Origin: Melastoma dodecandrum
Lineage: Eukaryota > Streptophyta > Magnoliopsida > Myrtales > Melastomataceae
DNA length: 64,000 nucleotides
Assembly: GCA_029817715.1 (NCBI GenBank)
Contig: JARUPY010000079.1
Location: 1,612,001 to 1,676,000 of the forward strand
Reading direction: 5' to 3'
Positions within the stretch are counted from its first letter, which is position 1; each line of letters opens with the position of its first letter. The notes below the pieces were generated by a model. That model ran no database searches. It had not been told where the DNA came from and worked only from the letters and a program-made list of their open reading frames with translations. This document shows, one piece after another, positions 58,468 to 64,000 of the stretch. The position numbers and the translations under genes are program-made.

Positions 58468-60530
58468 TTGGGCCTTGGGGGAGTGGACCCGGATCCTCGG
58501 GTCGTCCAGACCGTCACGCGCGTGCTAGGCCGAAAGGCGTGCATACAATATGTAACGGGCCTCATAGAGCGAGAGATTGCCCAAAGAAAGAGAGACATGC
58601 TCTCCGAGGAGGAAGCTGCCCCTACTCATGTTGCTCCACTCCAACTACTCAGAGCCTTACGAACTCAAAAGGAAGGTGTCGGTAAGGGACTCATGTATGT
58701 TCCTTTGTCTATCAATGAGCATTATGTGGTGGCAATGGTGGATACGGGAACAATGCACAGTTTCGTAGCCGACCGTGTTGTGGGGAGACTGGAGATAGTG
58801 GTCAACGAGCATTCGTGTCGCATTAAGGCGGTAAACTCTCGGAGCCAGCTCATTGGCGAAATGGTGAAGAGCATGAAAGTTACCATCGGCTTATGGGATT
58901 GATCCCTTAATTTCATGGTAGTTCCTCTTGACGGCTTTGATGTTATTTTGAGGAACAATTTCTTTGTGGATACCCAGGTTGCGGTGATGCCACATTTGAG
59001 CGGGTTGTTCATCGGAGACACGGCCCACCAATGCTTCGTTCAAGGGCAGTACTTAGAAGGGAAAGCCGGTGATGGGAAATCGGAGATGGTGTTGACAATG
59101 CAGTTGGCTAAGGGTTGGAAAAAGGGTGGGATGATCTACCTTGCGGCGGTATTCGAAGTGGAGGAGGCCACGTCCACGGAGATCCCCCAGGTTGTTGAGT
59201 CTGTCCTAGAAGAATTTAAAGATTCATGTCACTCGAGCTACCAAAGGCTCTTCATCCTAGGTGGGCGGTGGACTACAAAATCGATATCCTCCCAGGCACC
59301 GTTCCCCCGGCTAAGGCTCCTTACAGGATGGCACCGAAGGAGCTGGCGAAGCTAAGAGTTCAATTGGGTGAACTTGCTTGAGTCGGAAAAGATCCAGCCA
59401 TCCAAGGCGCCTTACGGAGCTCCTGTCCTGTTCCAAACGATGTATGATGGCACTTTGTGGCTTTGCATAGATTATCGGGGGCTGAACAAGGTTACCGTGA
59501 AGAATAAGTACCCAGTACCGTTGGTGGCAAATTTGTTCGATCGGTTGTCGAAGGCTGCCTACTTCTGTAAGTTGGATCTGCGGTCGGGATATTGGCAAGT
59601 CCGCATATTAGAGGGGGATGAGCCCAAAACTACGATGGTGATGAGGTATGGGTCGTTTGAGTTTTTGATGATATCTTTCGGCTTAACCAATGCCCCTGCC
59701 ACATTCTGTAACTTGATGAATGATGTATTTAATGAATATATCGATGAGTTTATGGTGGTGTATTTGGATGATATTGTGGTATACTCGGAGAACCTAGAAG
59801 AGCACTTGAGGCTCTTACAGCTTGTTCTGTCCAAACTTAGGGAGCACACACTCTACGTTAAGAAAGAGAAATGTGAGTTATGTATACCGGAGATCAGCTT
59901 CCTAGGCCATGTGATCGGACGAGGAAGTGTACCCTGGATATGGGGAAGGTGCGAATATCAGAACTAAGGAGCTTTTTGGGACTTGCTAACTACTATCGCC
60001 ATTTTATGAGGGATTACTCCTGGCGTGTGGCCCCTTTGACGGATCTGTTTAGGAAAGAACAATCCTGATGTTGGGATGAGCGGTGTCGGACGGCATTTGA
60101 GGACTTGAAGGAAGCGATTTCATAGGAACCTCTCCTCAAGCTCCCCAGGTTTGATAAGCCCTTTAAAGTTCATACTGATGCATCTGACCAGGCGGTAGGA
60201 GGCGTTCTGGTTCGGGATGGACACCCCGTTGCATTTGAAAACTGGAAGCAAGATGCCGAGTAGCGGTATTCTGCCCATGAGAAGGAGATGTTGGCCGTTG
60301 TCTATTGCTTACGAGTTTGACGGGTCTACTTGTTGGGGAACACATTTATAATCAAGATAGATAACGTGGCAAATACATTCTTCAAAACTCAGAAGACATT
60401 GTCCCCACGGCAGGCTCAATAACAAGAATTCCTGATTGAGTACGATTTTGAGTGGGAACATCGTCCGAAAAGACACAATGTGGTGGTCGATGCCGTGAGT
60501 CGGAAGCCAATGGAAACGATGCCCCGAATA
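58468..60530 (+). pseudogene. Ty3/gypsy protease-RT-RNase H remnant
   Basis: Reading in order: protease (AMVDTGTMHSFVADRVV, catalytic D-T-G intact), RT (PYGAPVLFQ, CIDYRGLNKVTVKNKYPVP, KLDLRSGYWQVRI, FGLTNAPATFCNLMNDVF, and VYLDDIVVYSE with the DD catalytic pair), the thumb region (FLGLANYYRHFMRDYS) and RNase H (HTDASDQAVGGVL, SAHEKEMLAVVYCL). Breaks: TGA at about 58900, a frameshift near 59220 that returns by 59368, further stops from 59965 on. No integrase or chromodomain is visible after 60540. It is downstream of a probable PBS, with gag lacking or unrecognisable. Confidence 0.88.
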
Positions 60531-61514
60531 GATATATCTTGTGAGTCTCGAAGTAAATCGAGCAGGCTTGGTGATAAATGCATATGTCGTTGATGATGAA
60601 ATGAGCCTTTTTTTTTTGTTTGAGAGTTGCATTTTAGAACCTTTGCCTCAAAAGCGTTGAGAACGCTTTTGACAGTGATTTATCTTTGGTTAGTAGATCA
60701 CATTGGATTTCACAATCCGTATTTAGTTGGGTGACCTCCGAGTTCTTTAAGGATCTGACATTTCCGAGTCAATTCTTGCTTTAGGCTTCACATGTGTTGT
60801 TCAGAGCTATTGGGAAGCAGTGGTCTGTGCCATGGACTGCAGAAACTGTGTTGCAGGTACTCTCTAATGTTCTTCCCTCTCTATGGATATATCATTCCTT
60901 CAAATAGGTTTTTTCTTCAGTGAATTGGACTTAATCGGCATGCTCTTCTACCTCAGTCCTGTGAGACAAAGCGAATCACTCTTCCAAGCCTCTGCACAGA
61001 TTTCGTCAGGAACTTTAGATAATTAGGTGAACGAAGGCGCTTCTATTGATGCAGGTTATGGTTCTCTGGGTCACTACTTTTTGGTTCATTGGTACGTGGG
61101 TACTCCCATGTACATGGTACTCCCTCTACATGGTACTCCCACGTTAGAAGGGAGTACCATCATGGGTCACTCCCACGTTAGAACCCATCAAGAGTATAGC
61201 TCTCAGAGGCGAAAGTGCTGTGTTCTTGTAATGTTAGAAGGGAGGACAACAGTTGTACCATGCCCAGGAGTATCCATTTGTCGGAAGGAAACTGCGCTTA
61301 GGATTCATGTCAAACTAGTTTTCAGATGTACAAACATGCAGGTAATGGCAAGAGAATCAAATGTACAATAATACATCAACCAGAAGCAACCTGACCAAAA
61401 ATCCAGGAAAGTGACACAACTATGTATGCCCATGTAACGATGAATTCAGACTAACTACATTAACCACCGACAAGACAGAAACCCAAGATCCACAAACTTA
61501 GTCAAGACAGGTGC
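60531..61514. other. Region between gypsy pol and RTNLB
   Basis: No gene recognised. Inverted GGTACTCCC/GGGAGTACC motifs at about 61093-61185 form a hairpin-like cluster. The end of this stretch holds the 3' UTR of RTNLB. Confidence 0.4.
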
Positions 61515-63162
61515 TCAGGCTTTCTTGTTCTTGAGTGGACCCCGAGGGATCTTAGTTAGAACCTTCTCGTCCAGCACAGCATAGTACTTCTTCAGTTCCA
61601 TGCCTGCCTTCTCCGCCAAAGGATCGACCTTGTCTTGGTGCTTCTCGTACAGCACAGGGACTGAGTGCAGCAACACAAAAACTGCACAGAAACACAAGGG
61701 CAATATGAGGGAGGACCAAGATCGCATTAGGCAATGGGGCAGATTTGGTGAACTCGAGAAAACAATTACCAATGTAGAACAAGGTGAGGAAATTGCACCA
61801 GCTTCCCACGATAGATGCCAACCATAATCCAGCAATTGCCTGATAGATCATCAAAGCAATGATTGTCATCGAAAATTCTAAATGCGGACTTACAACTACC
61901 AAGTGACAGTAAGTTTATGTTAATCATGGTTATCGAAAATGGGGATCACCCCTTTCTCGAATTTTCCCGATCTTGAAGATAAGAACATACCATCAGAAAT
62001 TTCTTGAGATCCCTTCCTGATGCAATTTCACACAGCAAAGCGAAAGTCCTGTTGATCTCCACTATGAGAACAGAGGCAAATTCAATGACCGGATGCTCTG
62101 GAATAGACACCTCCGGGATTCGAGGCGGGCTCCTAGCAGTTCACACGAATTGCCGGTCGATTAATAAATGAAAACTCGATGGGAAAGAAAACTAATCGTA
62201 CCCAGCAGGCATCTTACTTGTTGATGAAAGCATTCGCATTAGACCACAAGAACAAGACAGCAAGGGCGAGGATCAAGATATGACAAACCAGAGTCAGCAG
62301 ATGGTATTCCGCCAACTCAAACAGGATCCACACCGCAGTGGCCACACCAAGGGCACCAGCCGATATCTTCTTATCCCTCCAAAGGAGGAGATCAGCAGCT
62401 GTTCCAATAGAATCAAACATGAGATGTCGTTTCTCAAGTTTTCCCAGACATCAACAAGCACTTCATCACTATACACAACACAACCAGCATATATAATGCT
62501 GACAAGAAACTCCCGGAGAGATCCTTGATTTTTAGATCACAAAAGGGACTCATTTTAAGGGAAGGGGATCTGCATATTTTCATTTCAACAAAAGGAAGCA
62601 CAATCAAACGGTGGTCACAGACAACTGGAAATCGCATACTCTGCAGAGTCACGATGTCCGATCGAGCTCACGCATGCCTATGTACACAGAGTCACAGTAC
62701 GCCACTGCGGGAAGCCATAACGGCACGCTTAACCACCCCTCGAGTGGAAAAGTATCGCCAGATCCGGATCCTAAGATCCCAACCACAAGTAAGCAGATCA
62801 AAAACCGCAAACAGTGACAAGAGCGCCACGAACTGCCTTCCTAATCAGTAAAAACACCTCAAGCCCACAACCGATCATCCCAAGTCCGTCACCAACAAAA
62901 AACAAGCAAATAACAATCACTCCTCCGCCAACTCCCATAGAAACAAAACAAGTATAGTCCAGGAGGGGGACGCACACTTTCCGCCGCCGAGGACCTTGTG
63001 GACGGGGTGCTCCCTCCCGAATAGGCGGTAAACCTTGTCCTTTGCCTGGGACGCTGCCGGACCATCGTCGGAATGGCCGCCGTGGGCGTGGATCTTGTCG
63101 GATATCTTGTCGATGAGGGAGTCGCCTCCCTTGGGGTGATCGTCCTCGGGGTGATCCGCCAT
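61515..63162 (-). CDS. RTNLB: Reticulon-like protein B (RTNLB), five exons
   Basis: Reticulons insert hairpin membrane segments that curve the tubular ER. The coding exons on the minus strand are 63162-62976, 62398-62218, 62132-61991, 61839-61770 and 61681-61515; all introns have GT-AG ends and the phases join to 747 nt, 248 residues plus stop. The N-terminus ([13 protein letters not shown]) is hydrophilic. The reticulon homology domain starts at VHKVLGGGK and [13 protein letters not shown], with two long hydrophobic stretches ([33 protein letters not shown]; later [40 protein letters not shown]). The end is [12 protein letters not shown], the usual plant RTNLB tail with a KKxx-like ER signal position. 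All frames are intact. No paralogue number can be assigned. Confidence 0.95.
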
Positions 63163-63227
63163 GTATCGGTCGTCAATGATCGAAAACCCTATAAGTGAAG
63201 AAAAGACCGGCCATCGGAGGAAGGTGT

Positions 63228-63240
63228 GAGTGTTTATTTA
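63228..63240 (-). promoter_or_regulatory. TATA-like element of RTNLB
   Basis: On the minus strand TAAATAAACAC lies some 68 bases before the ATG at 63162. Position and sequence fit a plant core promoter with a short leader. Confidence 0.4.
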
Positions 63241-63462
63241 ACACTGAGAAATGAGGAGGTGGTGGTTGGAACAACGATGTGATTGCGAGGAGGAGGGGAG
63301 CGGATCCAGGAATCGGAGGATAGTTCTTCTTTACCCTGGAAAACAAAATATTTTGCCTTAGGTTCTAAAATTCCCTTTTCAGTGTACCTTCATCTGTAGT
63401 CCTTTTCTAATAATTTTATTTAGCTCACAAATTTTGAAAAAGTTTTAAGTAAGTCCTTAAAA

Positions 63463-64000
63463 ATGTCCGAAGAAGAAAAATCTTCGGAAAATCCTTCTAG
63501 AACTCCATCACGACTGGAGTTCGTTTCAGAGTCTGGAACAGCTCCCTATGGAATTAGCAAGAGTATAAATGATATTTTAACTCAGCTAACTATTCAGGGG
63601 AGTACAGAAAGTCTTGAGAACCGAAACCATATTGCTCGGGAAGTAGGTTCTATAGTAAACAAGATGTTAGACTCTATTAAGCATGAAAGAAGTTTAAAAA
63701 GGCCTGAAACCGAGGCGACTTCTGGACTGGAAAGTACTACAGGAAAACCAGTCAAAAAAATGAAACTGAGAGAAAGAAATTCCAAACAGGATCAAGACGT
63801 GTGAAAGAAATGTATAAGGAGTCAGTAGCTCCTTACATTTTAGACTCACAAAAGCGAAATGCAAATTTAAACTCTCAAGGTGAAGAGTTGGCAAAGGACT
63901 TAAGGAAAGCCTTAAGCCTGGCAGAAGAAATTCCAGTTCATTTAGACAACAGAACGTTTAATGAATTGGTTACTGCGAAAAGGGACATTTATAGGCCCGA
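63463..64000 (+). other. Unidentified open frame running to the window edge, one frame change
   Basis: An ATG at 63463 opens a hydrophilic, Glu/Ser-rich 113-residue frame (MSEEEKSSENPSRTP, SKSINDILTQLTIQGSTES, KPVKKMKLRERN) that ends at 63802-63804. The reading then continues in another register without stop to the edge (VKEMYKESVAPYILDSQKRN, then GEELAKDLRKALSLAEEIP). Both halves look alike in composition, so one frameshifted protein or two overlapping frames are possible. I do not recognise the family; a retroelement or pararetroviral gag-type protein is one thought, without firm support. It is divergent from RTNLB (301 bp apart). Confidence 0.35.

Noticed and set aside
1..64000. CRISPR arrays, bacterial operons, rRNA or tRNA genes
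   Set aside because: The repeats are tandem or LTR-type without unique spacers of even length, genes are plant type, and no cloverleaf or rRNA segment was found by eye.

Overview
This window is nuclear DNA of a flowering plant, almost certainly a eudicot. It holds intron-bearing plant genes (a reticulon-like RTNLB, GPI2/PIG-C, NF-YC, ALMT, DIR1-like lipid-transfer proteins, and fragments of AHL, PUB17 and OBAP1 genes) in a sea of plant transposons: MULE, hAT, Ty1/copia, Ty3/gypsy and an endogenous pararetrovirus. I cannot name the species. Only three genes look intact: GPI2 (12756-13712, +), a DIR1-like lipid-transfer protein (31714-32025, +) and the five-exon RTNLB gene (61515-63162, -). Nearly everything else is mobile or broken.

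Layout. 1-2.6 kb: a hAT-type BED-finger transposase (-) cut by the left edge, a small GGCGAG-rich inverted repeat, and an NF-YC gene with a premature stop. 2.85-11.62 kb: a large Mutator-like element with about 550-bp terminal inverted repeats. It carries a FAR1/SWIM-type MULE transposase (+) and, tail to tail, a multi-exon Ulp1/SUMO-protease-like gene (-), the Kaonashi-type architecture. 12.3-15.8 kb: a gene and gene-fragment cluster. A RING-finger 5' end runs straight into GPI2, followed by one AHL exon and a PUB17/OBAP1 chimera (-). 16.4-19.9 kb: the movement-protein and coat-protein part of a decayed caulimovirid-like element (-). 20.4-22.06 kb: a solo LTR with a 5-bp target duplication. 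22.7-24.2 kb: an ALMT pseudogene. 24.9-30.4 kb: a hAT MITE and copia and gypsy remnants.

30.8-41.4 kb: three DIR1-like LTP copies (one intact, two broken), now split apart by two copia elements and a 180-bp tandem array. The second copia element (35846-39966) has both LTRs, PBS, PPT and a 5-bp target duplication but has lost its reverse-transcriptase core. 42-61 kb: nested LTR retrotransposon debris, including Ty3/gypsy LTRs with internal minisatellites, an Athila/Tat-like gag, 223-bp tandem repeats, a long LTR-like block and a gypsy protease-RT-RNase H. 61.5-63.2 kb: RTNLB. The last 540 bases start an ORF that I cannot identify.

The genes do not form a pathway. The logic is one of genome turnover: low-copy genes being captured, fused, truncated and spaced out by transposons. 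The most unusual items are the MULE that pairs a transposase with a SUMO-type protease, the RING-GPI2 junction with overlapping stop and start codons, and the PUB17-OBAP1 fusion.
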